Positions 35,701 to 44,259 of a DNA stretch of 64,000 bases are shown here, piece after piece. The DNA is taken from the NCBI RefSeq assembly GCF_011764445.1, contig NZ_BLPG01000001.1, forward strand, positions 7,209,001 to 7,273,000. Direction: 5' to 3'. Origin of the DNA: Phytohabitans rumicis. GTDB taxonomy: Bacteria; Actinomycetota; Actinomycetes; Mycobacteriales; Micromonosporaceae. Position numbers and translations under genes: made by a program. The notes beneath the pieces are model-generated. The model did not search any database, was not told the origin of the DNA, and worked only from the letters and a program-made list of their open reading frames with translations. Every line of letters starts with the position of its first letter. Position 1 is the stretch's first letter.

Positions 35701-38218
35701 CCAGAAGAACGCCGGCGAGGCCGCCTGGATCGCGTTGCAGATTGCCGCCAAGGCAACGCGCCCGTTGGCCAGAACCACACCCGACAGCAGACCAGCACCC
35801 ACCCCAACGGACGCGACTGACATGCAGCGCAAGACCTCCGTGGCCGCTGCCGCGTTCACATTCGGCACCAATCAGCTGGAGCGGCTCGACACGCCTGCCT
35901 CGATCACCAGCGGAGACCTATCGAGCACAGAGCACCAATCAGCCGTCCTCGGCGCCGCACTGCGCGTCCGCACTAGCCACCTCATCGTCGCCGGACTCAC
36001 AGCTCGATCCGTCGGGCAGACAACCACCGAGGACCTACTGATTGCAGCCGCGCCGACGCTACGGCAGCCGCCAGCCAATCAGCCAGCAGGTGCAAAGATC
36101 GATCCCGGAGCGGCCGCGCACCACGACAGGGCGGCCATCAGCCACGCCGCGCAGCTCAACAAGGCGGTGACGAACCTCGCTGTTCTACAGGCAGCCGTCA
36201 TCCTCGGCGATCTACCCATCGCAACGCTACGTGGCCTCGCTAGCCGCGCGCTCGCCACTATGCCAAGCGTCCCCGACCGTCTCTCCCTGGCCAGTGCACG
36301 CGCCGCAAATATGACCTTGATGCAGATGGTCATCGACGTGGCGACCCGTGGCTCGGCAGAACTGCTCCGCTACGTCGGAGAGAAGATCGCAGAGCCCGAT
36401 GGAGGCTCGTCGCCGCGCAGCAGACCGGCCGGCGCAGCAGCTGAGGGCGCCCTCAACTCTCGACGACCGCAGCGCCTCGGACTGCATATCCTGCGACGTG
36501 GCGTACGGATTGCATGGCTGGACGACGCGATCGCGGACGCCGACGCCGAGCTTCAGCAGACGTCGGGCGCCTACGAACGCGTGGACCTCCTCGTGACACA
36601 GGCAGCAGCGCACCTGCAGGCAGGGGAAACCGATACCGGCCGAGCGCTACTAGCACGTGTCATGCCCGAGTCGTTCAGCCCGCACTGGCGAAAGGATGTT
36701 CAGCTCGAAGTTTGGGTCCAGTGGCTCGTGCGCGCCACCCAGAACCGACCCGAGGCTCTGCTCGCCGAAGCCGTCGATGTCGCCCCGCTGATCGCCGCCC
36801 TGACCGATGCCACCGACGGCAGTGCCGAAGCCGCCGCTGAACTCTTGCTACAAGCAGTGGCTCGCGCTGCCCCACGCCACGCCGTGCGGCTAGCTGCATG
36901 GCAACTACGGGAAGGATCCCTATCGCTCACCGCAGCCCACGAGGCGTTGGCTGCCGGGATCGCCGCCAACATCCTCAACGCCGTCGTTCGTAACCCTGAC
37001 GACATCGAGGCTCACCACGCCGCCACCCTGCTGTGCTCCGTTATCGCCGCGGTCCTGGCACCACTATGCCCGTCCGCTCCAACCAGTGTGCTCCAGCCGA
37101 TACGCGACCTCATGACACGACTCCCGACCCCGGTCGCCACGACCCTCACAGAACAACTCACACGCGCGGTTGACGTCCATGTGCTCGCCAACACACGCCG
37201 GGACTGGCGCCGTGCCCTCCACCTTCCAGCCACTCCCACAAGCCAACGAGACGAAGCCGACGAGGATGCCTACCAACGACCCACGAGCCGAAACTCATCC
37301 CGGAACTGGGGAACCAGCGAGTACGGCCTCTTCAAACACGCTGACGGATCGACAAGCACCCCTGAGGCCGTCCACGAGGCGATCTCAGACCTAGAAACCG
37401 CACTGTCATGGCGGTCACGGCAGGCCGAAACCGACACCTTCTCCTGGCTACCCATACTTCAGCCTCTCATCGCTCGCGCCAACCGGCAGCAACTCGACGA
37501 ACTTGTCCTCGCGTTCGACCGTGCCCACGATGAGGCACAAATCCTCGTCGCCATCGCAGAGCAGTTGGAGAGTATCGAGGATCGCGATGATGCGGCGGCC
37601 ATCGCGCGAGTCGCTCTCGGCAAGACGGAACCCGAGTGGTGGGACGCCCACCACCGGCACGGAACCCGCCGGAGGGCATGGCAAGCCTTGGCGTCCTACG
37701 AGGGCTTGAGCGCTCGCAAGGAAGCCATGCGCGACCTGGCTCAACTACTGACATCTGCCGACTACTGGCCCGGCAACCTGATGTTGCAGCTCGACGACAT
37801 CCTGCCCGTCATCGCCCCCGACCTGCCGGCCGACGCCGTCTGGAACCAGGTCCGCCAATACCTGAACGTGATGCGCACAGGCGTCGTTGAAAGCCAACGG
37901 CCGCTCCTCGACGGACCAATTCACGCCGCCTGGTGGGCAAACCAGGCTGACGCGGTAACCATGGCGAAGCAGGACACCGATCCTCCGCTCCCGCACTGCG
38001 ACCAGGGCGACGTACCGCTTTCCATCCAAGCTGGACAGGCGCTCGTGGAGATGCTTGTCATCGATTTGGACCACCCAGCCTGGGTCGTTCGAGAGGCCGC
38101 ATGCGCCGCCTTGGCCTGGGCACTGACGCAAAGAGATTCGTTCGCCAACCAGGCTGCGACTCTAGCGGCAGGGCTGCTGGCCAGCCAAGACCATGAGCCT
38201 GCACTCGTGCCCCGCTAA
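32771..38218 (+). CDS. Giant nuclease-STAND protein, Avs-like candidate antiviral sensor
   Basis: TTG 32771 lies just behind AGGAGG (GTG 32756 is an alternative); the product is about 1815 residues. The N-terminal 100 residues, GYGYQYDHVAATAYDLY, then VDDCVLV (about 49-55) and HGYQYKS (about 67-73), have the D...Q-x-K pattern of a PD-(D/E)XK nuclease like the DUF4297/Cap4 effectors. The STAND NTPase follows: Walker A GPPGSGKST at about 309-317 and Walker B LLIVDGLDHV at about 402-411. The remaining 1300 residues are helical repeats. This is the layout of Avs proteins, which bind phage proteins and then activate the nuclease. Specific phage recognition cannot be read from sequence. Confidence 0.75.
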   Translation: MGRAKASGEQDAVRGYGYQYDHVAATAYDLYRERRHFTLRLVDPEVGAVDDCVLVLAPVTASAGPEVHGYQYKSAAGNLTLAGLLAAGKTRKGEPKPSLLAELLDGWRKLSARHGGNEVAVHLVTPGALSRRDRPLTAAVKAVRGAVFPAPSRQHTAAFVESVLQPLASGGRLQDVDPAWNPILEWIREQIGMQESEVEPFLAALRIDTETASAMPAHPDRLPPEQRSEDIGHLAAVLHRRVQDGEPGQAVVLTPEDVAALAGFGSRGRPRHLHRFPIDLDRYTPLVEAEQALATALELAPSGYLCVLGPPGSGKSTLLAHATPGLADRVVTYLAFLPGDAAAAGRVSATDFLHDVVVQMEASQLKVRKSLPERDLNELRLRFRDLLSAASAEFAETGRRTLLIVDGLDHVARARVSQPLLDELPTPEAVPDGVVIVMGSQTLSPLNAKIQNHLGGATKDNTHRTVDLAAHRLTSAAVEGACHRLAEAVPELALTNRQIARVVQLVGGHPLALAYVTNSLVDLIEEHALGAEASVADCVRIPASAVDCALDRCVRYSGSVADDYAAYLADLPDSDALQTLLGDLARLRSPINMRWVQMWADSSALRSLVRLKHLFRVLDRHSWMFFHDSFRQFVLEATSVDLLGEPDPDADAQHHALLADECAAAEEGSRENGEEFFHCAQAGQQQRALALATPDRLRARFLAGTSPAVLTEDIRTAMRLAAEESDAAALVGLMLIQAELQSREQVLESVDLTGTWIDAGDLNAALAYALPSATLRIPIRHALTAAVKLDDLAHPAGRLLFDAADIHELGSVGGTERWEMLSAWAQGTVRFRPLSVLHTILRRMSERALSRFTATTESYRHHAAFALGGHAAYFARCAVSELLRTGRLVDAEDLTAKLHAGASTLLAAIPAQDADERTWGDELIESAYDAVADTSIQTARVRAKAGQWEEALQTLQNLATPSTGGNDAEQRALAAMGQKNAGEAAWIALQIAAKATRPLARTTPDSRPAPTPTDATDMQRKTSVAAAAFTFGTNQLERLDTPASITSGDLSSTEHQSAVLGAALRVRTSHLIVAGLTARSVGQTTTEDLLIAAAPTLRQPPANQPAGAKIDPGAAAHHDRAAISHAAQLNKAVTNLAVLQAAVILGDLPIATLRGLASRALATMPSVPDRLSLASARAANMTLMQMVIDVATRGSAELLRYVGEKIAEPDGGSSPRSRPAGAAAEGALNSRRPQRLGLHILRRGVRIAWLDDAIADADAELQQTSGAYERVDLLVTQAAAHLQAGETDTGRALLARVMPESFSPHWRKDVQLEVWVQWLVRATQNRPEALLAEAVDVAPLIAALTDATDGSAEAAAELLLQAVARAAPRHAVRLAAWQLREGSLSLTAAHEALAAGIAANILNAVVRNPDDIEAHHAATLLCSVIAAVLAPLCPSAPTSVLQPIRDLMTRLPTPVATTLTEQLTRAVDVHVLANTRRDWRRALHLPATPTSQRDEADEDAYQRPTSRNSSRNWGTSEYGLFKHADGSTSTPEAVHEAISDLETALSWRSRQAETDTFSWLPILQPLIARANRQQLDELVLAFDRAHDEAQILVAIAEQLESIEDRDDAAAIARVALGKTEPEWWDAHHRHGTRRRAWQALASYEGLSARKEAMRDLAQLLTSADYWPGNLMLQLDDILPVIAPDLPADAVWNQVRQYLNVMRTGVVESQRPLLDGPIHAAWWANQADAVTMAKQDTDPPLPHCDQGDVPLSIQAGQALVEMLVIDLDHPAWVVREAACAALAWALTQRDSFANQAATLAAGLLASQDHEPALVPR

Positions 38219-38283
38219 CCGCAGGATGCAGCGACGGCGCACCACCATCGACCACGTCCGAAGCCGACGAGCCAACTGAAAGT

Positions 38284-39216
38284 GTGGGAATCGGAGGCGA
38301 CGCCGTACGCGAGATGGCCGCCCGCGCTATAGCCTCGGCCGCAGTAACATCGGGCCGCCGGGAACCACTGGTCTCATGTATCCCGTGCCCGGGAAGCCGA
38401 TCCTGGCTCGTCGCCGATAGCCTGCGGCGCGCATCTCCCATCGACCTCACCGAGACCCCAACACTGCCCCTGCCCGCCGCCTACCGGCTGACACTGCCGC
38501 GATCGCCCCATATGCGCGAGCCTGACCTCGACATGGGCCCATACGCCGAGAAGATCCAGGAAATAGCCCTTCACGCGGATCTCGACCCTGAAACGCTGCT
38601 GCACAGGCTCTCCTGGCTGACAGACCATGCCCAACGGCACATTCCAGACGACCGTGCCCTTCAACGGGCCGCCAAAGGCACATCGATCAACGGAATGCTC
38701 GTTCCCGCCTGGGCGCAAGCTGTCAGGGCGGCCTTCGGCCGGATCGTCAGCGAACTGGTCGCCGCACGACAGATCCAGCCGGACGCGCCGGGCCTTGCCG
38801 CCGCCCTCGAACTAGTCGATATCGACCTGGTTGCTCAGCCCTTCACCGCCACGCCGTCCTGGATCCCCGTCCCCATCCTGCGCGACTGGATCCCAGCGGA
38901 GCAATGGCTCAGCGAAACCAACGAAAGACTCGCGCAATACGAGGCGGGTTTAGCCGGCATCGATACAACGGCCACGGACAATGACCCGACAAACCGCCTC
39001 ACACTGACATCGGGCCTGCTAGATCAACTCGCAACCATCGGCATCGGTCCGATCGCCGCCGTTATCGGGGCTGACCACGAGTTCGTCGTTGGTGACAGGG
39101 GTGCCTTCGCAGAGCGGTATCTCCTGTCCACCACCTTCGACCATGTACAAGAATCACCCCCGGCGCGGTCCTCGGGCATCGTTCTGCCCCTAACCCGGCA
39201 CCGACAATTCGCATGA
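38284..39216 (+). CDS. Probable displaced continuation of the STAND protein (310 aa)
   Basis: The frame in which this ORF lies is open from before the stop of the STAND gene. It reads LTAGCSDGAPPSTTSEADEPTES, then GIGGDAVREMAARAIASAAV, without a ribosome site at GTG 38284. HEAT-like helices, a L-P-L-P-A-A-Y-R-L-T-L-P segment and long helical parts (LHRLSWLTDHAQRHI, PAWAQAVRAAFGRIVSELV) look like further sensor region rather than an independent enzyme. I suspect the original protein ran on through a now-lost frame near 38200-38218. It could also be a separate partner gene. No catalytic motifs are visible. Confidence 0.45.
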   Translation: MGIGGDAVREMAARAIASAAVTSGRREPLVSCIPCPGSRSWLVADSLRRASPIDLTETPTLPLPAAYRLTLPRSPHMREPDLDMGPYAEKIQEIALHADLDPETLLHRLSWLTDHAQRHIPDDRALQRAAKGTSINGMLVPAWAQAVRAAFGRIVSELVAARQIQPDAPGLAAALELVDIDLVAQPFTATPSWIPVPILRDWIPAEQWLSETNERLAQYEAGLAGIDTTATDNDPTNRLTLTSGLLDQLATIGIGPIAAVIGADHEFVVGDRGAFAERYLLSTTFDHVQESPPARSSGIVLPLTRHRQFA

Positions 39217-39713
39217 TTCAGACCAGGGACTGGCTGCTCGCCGACGGCGTGCGCCCGTCCGCTAACAGGTCCGGACCCAAACATTGGACAAGTTGGGCGG
39301 GCAAGCCCTTGCTGGTCTGGACCACCTCGCTTGCCCTGCATACCAACGCGGCCACCTGGCTATGTCTTAGCCCTGACCTCGCCGATGCTCATCAATGGCA
39401 ACCGCACCCTAGGCAACCCCTTTGCTGGCAGGACGCCCATGGGACGATTACGGCAGCGACCCTGCTCTGGCGTCGATCGTCGACCAGCATCAGGCACGGA
39501 CTCCACGAAACAGCCGGCCAAGGAAGCGCCGTCGTCCTAACAAATGCCGGGCTGACCACCCTCTCGAAGCGTGCCCCCATCCGGCGGACTCACCAGGTGA
39601 CACGATCCGCCGGCGGCAGCGAGTACGACCGCCCGTCGGAAGAGAGGCACCAATCGGCCATAGCTGTGCTCGCCACTACTCCAGGAGAGCGAGCGCGATC
39701 TAGGAGGCCGTAG
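39213..39713 (+). CDS. Small protein following the STAND gene, or its last domain (166 aa)
   Basis: It begins MIQTRDWLLADGVRPSANRSG in an ATGA overlap with the previous ORF. The segment PLLVWTTSLALHTNAATWLCLSPDLADAHQWQ and the later ATLLWRRSSTSIRHGLHETAGQGSAVVLTNAGL read as a folded beta-rich domain. Some long STAND defence proteins end with a domain of this sort, so it may belong to the same protein after a second frame change. It may equally be an independent gene coupled to it. The last 40 residues are basic and look disordered. Confidence 0.4.
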   Translation: MIQTRDWLLADGVRPSANRSGPKHWTSWAGKPLLVWTTSLALHTNAATWLCLSPDLADAHQWQPHPRQPLCWQDAHGTITAATLLWRRSSTSIRHGLHETAGQGSAVVLTNAGLTTLSKRAPIRRTHQVTRSAGGSEYDRPSEERHQSAIAVLATTPGERARSRRP

Positions 39714-39767
39714 GAGATCACCGCAGCACTACAAATGTCAGGGACAAGAATCGCTGGAGGCAATCCA

Positions 39768-40155
39768 GATCAGGTTCAGGCCGGGTACGACGGCGCCTTA
39801 CTTCCAGGGTGTCCACTCGGTCCAGGTGAAGACGGCGACCGCGGCGGCGACGACGGTGCTGAAGGCGACGATGACGCCACGCTTGCGTAGCCTCGCCCAC
39901 CAGCTACGCCCGTCCGCCGGCTGTGGACCGCTCGCATGCTGTCCGGTGACGGTGGCGTGATCGCCGTGCGTGGTCTGGGCGCCACCCATGCTGGAATGCG
40001 CGCCGCTAGCGCTTTGGCTACCTACGGCGGTGCCCAGCGCGCCGGACGCGGTTACCGGTCCGGCGGTGCCGTTCGAGATGTTGGTGCCGTTGGCTGTGTG
40101 CTGCGACGTTACGGTGATCGTGTTTTGGCCGCCGGTGACCACGAACTGGACCGCG
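39768..40155. repeat. 388-bp perfect inverted repeat, left arm
   Basis: The complement of this stretch is identical base for base to 42716-43103. It covers the last 118 codons of the minus-strand gene at 39798-41750 plus 30 bases beyond its stop. Homology ends sharply on both sides. The arms enclose 2560 bases of unique sequence. Confidence 0.97.
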
Positions 40156-41750
40156 TTTTCGCCGGTCGGTATCGGCGGCTGTAGCAGGTCCAGGTCGACA
40201 TCGGTGGAGGGGCGGTCGGCGGTCCGCTCGGGCTCGGTCCGAGACTCCGGGCTCTGCTCCTCCTCGGGCGGATCGAGGAATCGGAGGTTCAGGTCCTCGC
40301 GCTGCCGTTGGCCGGCGAGGCGGACGGCCGCCATCTTGGGGACCATGTCCTCCATTAGGCCGTTCAGCTCCTTGTGATAGCGGTCGAGGTCCGCCTGCGT
40401 GTTCGCCAGGTGCGTGGTGGCGTCGGCGGCCCGCTCGCGGATCCAGCGCTCGAGTTCCGGCGCCGGCACGGTGGCGTCGACCGTGAACACAGCTCGAATT
40501 TGGCTGCCTTGCACCTGCCAGCGCGGTTCGTGGTGACAGGTAGCGAGCGACGCTCGAACGATGCCGGCGTCGCCGTCGAAGTTGACGGCGACCATGTAGT
40601 CCCGCATGGTCCTGGTAACCATCCGAGTGGGATGGGGAACATCGCGTGCCTGCTTTCGGTACTCGCGAGGCGGCTCCACCACCATGGGATCGCTGCAGTA
40701 GGCCGTGACGGGTACGCGGTACCTCGCGACCAGCCGCTCGATGACAGCCTGGGGATCGTCGTCGAAGGTGTCATCATCGAGTGCAGCGATCTCCTCAACC
40801 GCGTCGCGGAGGCGCCGTCGAAGCTTGGTCGACGGCAGCTCGCCGGCCGCGGCAAGGAGCAAGGGATTCACGTCATCGAGTATCGCGCACGCCGGCCGTC
40901 TACCGCCGACGGCGCACACGTCGGCAATTCGTGCGTGACCTGCGGCGACGCTGTGGGGCGCAAGACCCTCCGCCGGCCATGTGCGAGCAAGCGCGTACGG
41001 GTCGGCGACAGTGAACAACTCAAACCGGCCGGTGAGGACGCCGCCACGGTTGCGGGCAGTCACTGTCCAGGTGGCCTCGCATGTCGCGTCCACTGGCTCG
41101 AGGAGATCGAGCGCGACATCCGGCAGTTGCAGGACTTGCCCAGGACGGAGATCGAACTCCGGATAGACCAGCTCGATGCAGTGGCCGCCCTCCGTGGACG
41201 TAATGGCGGTGTCCGGCTCAACGACATTACGCAGTCCGTGGTGGAACGAGTGCGGCGACAGCCTGATCTGCTCTGAAAGTTCGATTCGCCGCCGCGCCCG
41301 CCGTTCTCGCGCGCGTAACGCCGCGCGTTGCTCATCGGCAGTCTCGACCCGCGCCTTTCCAGCAGGCGCCGGCGGGATCGGGATCTCGGTCAGCAGGGCC
41401 TCATCAAGATCCGCTCGAAGGAGCTGTCGCTGGCCGTAAGCGTAGAGCTGAATCGTCACCCGCGCGCCCTGGACCAGGAGCTCGCCGAGGTTGCGCACCG
41501 ACACCTGTAACGGCGCGATCTTGCGCAGTCCAAGCAGCTTGTCGGTCCGGTCGTAGACCGCCGATTCCAACTGGCTCAGGTAGAGCCCCACCTGAGCCTC
41601 ATACCGCCTACGAGCCGGGTCGTCCGGATCGTCGGCATCCATCAGGGACAGCAGGCGGTGTTCCTCGCGAGCGACAAGAAGCGAGGTGTACCCGACCACG
41701 TCGGGCCGGGTCTCCAGCTCGAACGACGCCGGCTGTACCTCCAACTGCAT
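39798..41750 (-). CDS. Unknown protein with membrane-anchored C-terminus shared with the AbiTii protein (650 aa)
   Basis: ATG 41750 follows GGAGGAGG. Residues 1-120 (MQLEVQPASFELETRPDVVGY onward) are alpha/beta. Then come an Arg-rich coiled segment (RARERRARRRIELSEQI) and a beta-rich region with W-T-V-T-A-R-N-R-G-G. After a helical section a long acidic linker leads to residue 532. From there to 650 the protein is identical to the C-terminus of the 42114 product: a Thr/Ser/Gly/Asn-rich stretch (TGGQNTITVTSQHT), a basic segment WWARLRKR and one membrane helix (VIVAFSTVVAAAVAVFTW). I do not recognise the N-terminal part. Being paired with an AbiTii protein suggests phage defence. Topology would leave the large part on the side of the WWARLRKR residues, probably the cytoplasm. 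Confidence 0.65.
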   Translation of the reverse strand: MQLEVQPASFELETRPDVVGYTSLLVAREEHRLLSLMDADDPDDPARRRYEAQVGLYLSQLESAVYDRTDKLLGLRKIAPLQVSVRNLGELLVQGARVTIQLYAYGQRQLLRADLDEALLTEIPIPPAPAGKARVETADEQRAALRARERRARRRIELSEQIRLSPHSFHHGLRNVVEPDTAITSTEGGHCIELVYPEFDLRPGQVLQLPDVALDLLEPVDATCEATWTVTARNRGGVLTGRFELFTVADPYALARTWPAEGLAPHSVAAGHARIADVCAVGGRRPACAILDDVNPLLLAAAGELPSTKLRRRLRDAVEEIAALDDDTFDDDPQAVIERLVARYRVPVTAYCSDPMVVEPPREYRKQARDVPHPTRMVTRTMRDYMVAVNFDGDAGIVRASLATCHHEPRWQVQGSQIRAVFTVDATVPAPELERWIRERAADATTHLANTQADLDRYHKELNGLMEDMVPKMAAVRLAGQRQREDLNLRFLDPPEEEQSPESRTEPERTADRPSTDVDLDLLQPPIPTGENAVQFVVTGGQNTITVTSQHTANGTNISNGTAGPVTASGALGTAVGSQSASGAHSSMGGAQTTHGDHATVTGQHASGPQPADGRSWWARLRKRGVIVAFSTVVAAAVAVFTWTEWTPWK

Positions 41751-42113
41751 CGTTCCGTTCCTCCTCCAACTGCTGCCCTGCTTGCCACCCGAGCATCTCA
41801 CCCGGCAGGTTCCCTTTGCCGTCCTCCCGCATCGGGGCGTTTGCCGGCGGCGCGGTACATGCTAGGTGGGTCGGGCCTCTGCTCCGCCTGGCCTTTCGCG
41901 TTGCCTCGGCAGCTCGACGGCCGCGCACCTCGGCCAACGCCTGCACCTTTCCACAACAACGGGTCAGAGGTCGGGTTCGTTGGTTGACTTGCCGGAGGTC
42001 GACCCGGCCGCACCGGACAGCGGGTCTACGCCGCTCGCGAAGCAAGGGAGAATGCCTGCGTTCCGGTACGGCGAGGGGAGGCACTGTCGCACGGGCGTGG
42101 GAGAATGCTCGCC
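41751..42113. promoter_or_regulatory. Divergent promoter region of the inverted-repeat pair
   Basis: The 363 bases lie between the starts of the two divergent genes and must contain both promoters. I see no strong dyad or motif cluster. It is enclosed by the long inverted repeat, so an inversion would turn it around together with both genes. Confidence 0.45.
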
Positions 42114-43073
42114 ATGGTCGCCAGGCGTCAGGGCCTTCGTGCGCAGATCGAGGCGGGGGTGCTCGACGACACCCTGCCGGTGTCGTCGCTGCTGCAGAAG
42201 TGTGTCCTGCTAGGTGGGCAGGCCGGATCGCAGAAAATGGTCGACTGGGCCCGGCAAGAGCTCAACGGCTACGACCCGAAGACCGTGCCGGTGTACCGTC
42301 GCCTGTCCATCGGCCTGATGGCGGTGATGACGAACCGCGCCGGATACAACCCGATGCATCGACGAATCAGCGACTCCGTCCTGCCGCCGAGGGTTCGCGA
42401 GTTTTTACGTGAAGAGGGCACCGACCTGGACATCGCCGTACTTCACGGGAACATCGGGCAACTGGAGGCGCTGGCAGGTACGGGCAAGGCCGAGCACACG
42501 CTCATCCCCTGGTGGGGTGACATCATCACGGACCTGCTGAATAAGTACAGCGTGGCGGACAACACCCGGGTTCAGTTGGTTTACTGGCCCGTCTCCGACT
42601 CGGCGCTCAAGGGCCTGCTCGTCCAGGTCCGCACCGCCTTAGCCGAACTCGTCGCCGAACTCGATGCGCTGACACCACAAGGCCAGGATGTCCCGGACAA
42701 AGCAGCCGCCGACCGCGCGGTCCAGTTCGTGGTCACCGGCGGCCAAAACACGATCACCGTAACGTCGCAGCACACAGCCAACGGCACCAACATCTCGAAC
42801 GGCACCGCCGGACCGGTAACCGCGTCCGGCGCGCTGGGCACCGCCGTAGGTAGCCAAAGCGCTAGCGGCGCGCATTCCAGCATGGGTGGCGCCCAGACCA
42901 CGCACGGCGATCACGCCACCGTCACCGGACAGCATGCGAGCGGTCCACAGCCGGCGGACGGGCGTAGCTGGTGGGCGAGGCTACGCAAGCGTGGCGTCAT
43001 CGTCGCCTTCAGCACCGTCGTCGCCGCCGCGGTCGCCGTCTTCACCTGGACCGAGTGGACACCCTGGAAGTAA
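42114..43073 (+). CDS. AbiTii-domain protein with shared membrane-anchored C-terminus (319 aa)
   Basis: ATG 42114 (alternative 42105) is preceded by GGGAG. Residues about 5-150 have the AbiTii pattern: LRAQIEAGVLDDTLPVSSLLQKCVLLGG, then W-A-R-Q-E-L-N-G-Y-D with V-P-V-Y-R-R downstream, and later LIPWWGDIITDLLNKY. AbiTii domains are associated with abortive infection, and their mechanism is unknown. From about residue 202 the sequence is identical to the C-terminus of the divergent 650-residue protein: Thr/Ser/Gly-rich stretch, basic WWARLRKR and a membrane helix ending FTWTEWTPWK. Sharing that tail suggests both proteins assemble at the same membrane site. Confidence 0.75.
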   Translation: MVARRQGLRAQIEAGVLDDTLPVSSLLQKCVLLGGQAGSQKMVDWARQELNGYDPKTVPVYRRLSIGLMAVMTNRAGYNPMHRRISDSVLPPRVREFLREEGTDLDIAVLHGNIGQLEALAGTGKAEHTLIPWWGDIITDLLNKYSVADNTRVQLVYWPVSDSALKGLLVQVRTALAELVAELDALTPQGQDVPDKAAADRAVQFVVTGGQNTITVTSQHTANGTNISNGTAGPVTASGALGTAVGSQSASGAHSSMGGAQTTHGDHATVTGQHASGPQPADGRSWWARLRKRGVIVAFSTVVAAAVAVFTWTEWTPWK

Positions 43074-43103
43074 GGCGCCGTCGTACCCGGCCTGAACCTG
43101 ATC
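42716..43103. repeat. 388-bp perfect inverted repeat, right arm
   Basis: Identical in reverse complement to 39768-40155. It begins inside the codon preceding the shared AVQFVVTGG segment and ends 30 bases after the stop of the AbiTii gene with CCTGAACCTGATC. Confidence 0.97.
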
Positions 43104-43523
43104 ATCAGGCGCCGCAGCCGGGGACGCCAGACTGGCTTCAAGGTCGTCGTGCTGGAATGCAAAGGCATCCAGCAGGACATGGACGAGTTGCTGCGCGGCT
43201 ACCCGCATGACGAGAACTGGACGTCCCGGTGGCCCGGTCGACGCCGCCGACGCATCTGGCCCTCAGCCGGATCACCTCCTATCTGCTCGACCCGGACGGT
43301 GACGGCGACCTGTGGTCGGGCCCGCTCCAGCTCCCACGGCCACCGACACCGCCGACGTTCAGGAGGAGCCAGCGTCCGCCGGTCCCTACGTCTTCGACAT
43401 CCCGCCTGATCGGCGCAGCTGGTTCGTTCAGATCCTCACCCGCGCGGCGGCCGCCACCACGCTGCTGTTCGCCGGCAACGGCGCCGCCGCCCGCGGCTAC
43501 GCACACCCCGCCAGCGCGGCGAC
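43104..43523 (+). pseudogene. Degraded gene remnants
   Basis: Protein-like pieces appear in successive frames: VVVLECKGIQQDMDELLRGYPHDENW, then LALSRITSYLLDPDGDGDLWSGP, then VFDIPPDRRSWFVQILTRAAAATTLLFAGNG. None has a start with ribosome site. They look like one or two decayed genes, the last with a hydrophobic segment. I cannot name the family. Confidence 0.35.
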
Positions 43524-43850
43524 ATGCCCACTATCGACCAACAGGCGCTGTTCGACCTCGATCCGCCGTGGGCCACCAGCACCGCAACCACCCTGCGCCT
43601 ACCCGACGGCCTCCACCTGGAGGGCACCCGGTACCGAACCCCGCTACCAGACGGCAAGGTCCTCGAAGTCTTTCGCGGCGTCGAACGACGCCTGTACAGT
43701 CTGCTCGCCAACGGCCAGATCGGACCGTACCTGCGGGCTGCGCCGGGCACCTATCGCAAATGGTCCAGAACACCACGCCCAAGTGGCGCAGTGCTCTCCC
43801 TCGGCCGTGACGGCACCGCACTCGTCGTACGCGTCACCAACGGACGCTAA
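43524..43850 (+). CDS. Hypothetical protein (108 aa)
   Basis: ATG 43524 starts MPTIDQQALFDLDPPWATSTATTLRLPDGLHLEG. The rest reads as a compact beta-rich protein (YRTPLPDGKVLEVFRGVERRLYSLL) ending LSLGRDGTALVVRVTNGR. No ribosome site of note and no known family. It may be the C-terminal part of the degraded gene upstream. There is no membrane helix. Confidence 0.4.
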   Translation: MPTIDQQALFDLDPPWATSTATTLRLPDGLHLEGTRYRTPLPDGKVLEVFRGVERRLYSLLANGQIGPYLRAAPGTYRKWSRTPRPSGAVLSLGRDGTALVVRVTNGR

Positions 43851-44080
43851 CCGCACTCGGCAGTGCCCGGGGTTACGAAGCTGGTCACCACCGCCGGTCG
43901 CAGTGGCTCACGTCGCCCGAACGCGAGCTCGTCTCCCGGCGAAGTCGATTGGGCAAGACGACGGCGAGGGCGTCGCCGACCGGGTTGGCGGCGCGCAGGC
44001 CGGACGAACTCGACGGCCATTCCGGTGGCGGCACGGATCCTGTTCCGTGGTCTCGCCCTGTCCTTGACGTCGGCGACCTG
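43851..44080. other. Short gap between convergent genes
   Basis: The stretch lies between the stop of the 43524 gene and the stop of the split resolvase-like gene. No gene or strong hairpin was found. Confidence 0.3.
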
Positions 44081-44259
44081 TCATGCGGTGGGGTGGTGGG
44101 CGGTGACGGTCTGGGCGAGTTTGCGGTGGGCGCCGGTCAGGCTGCGGGTTTGGGCGATCCCGGCGGTGGGGTTGCTGCTGTTGGGTTTGGCGAGGGTGCC
44201 GCGGCGTGCCCAGACGTCGGTTGAGCTTCCCCCGTAGGCCGGACACCCGAGGTGTGGGG

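Noticed and set aside
40374-41276. A 300-residue plus-strand frame inside the 650-residue protein gene
   Set aside because: It is the reverse of an intact gene with GGAGGAGG site and shared C-terminus, and it has no ribosome site.
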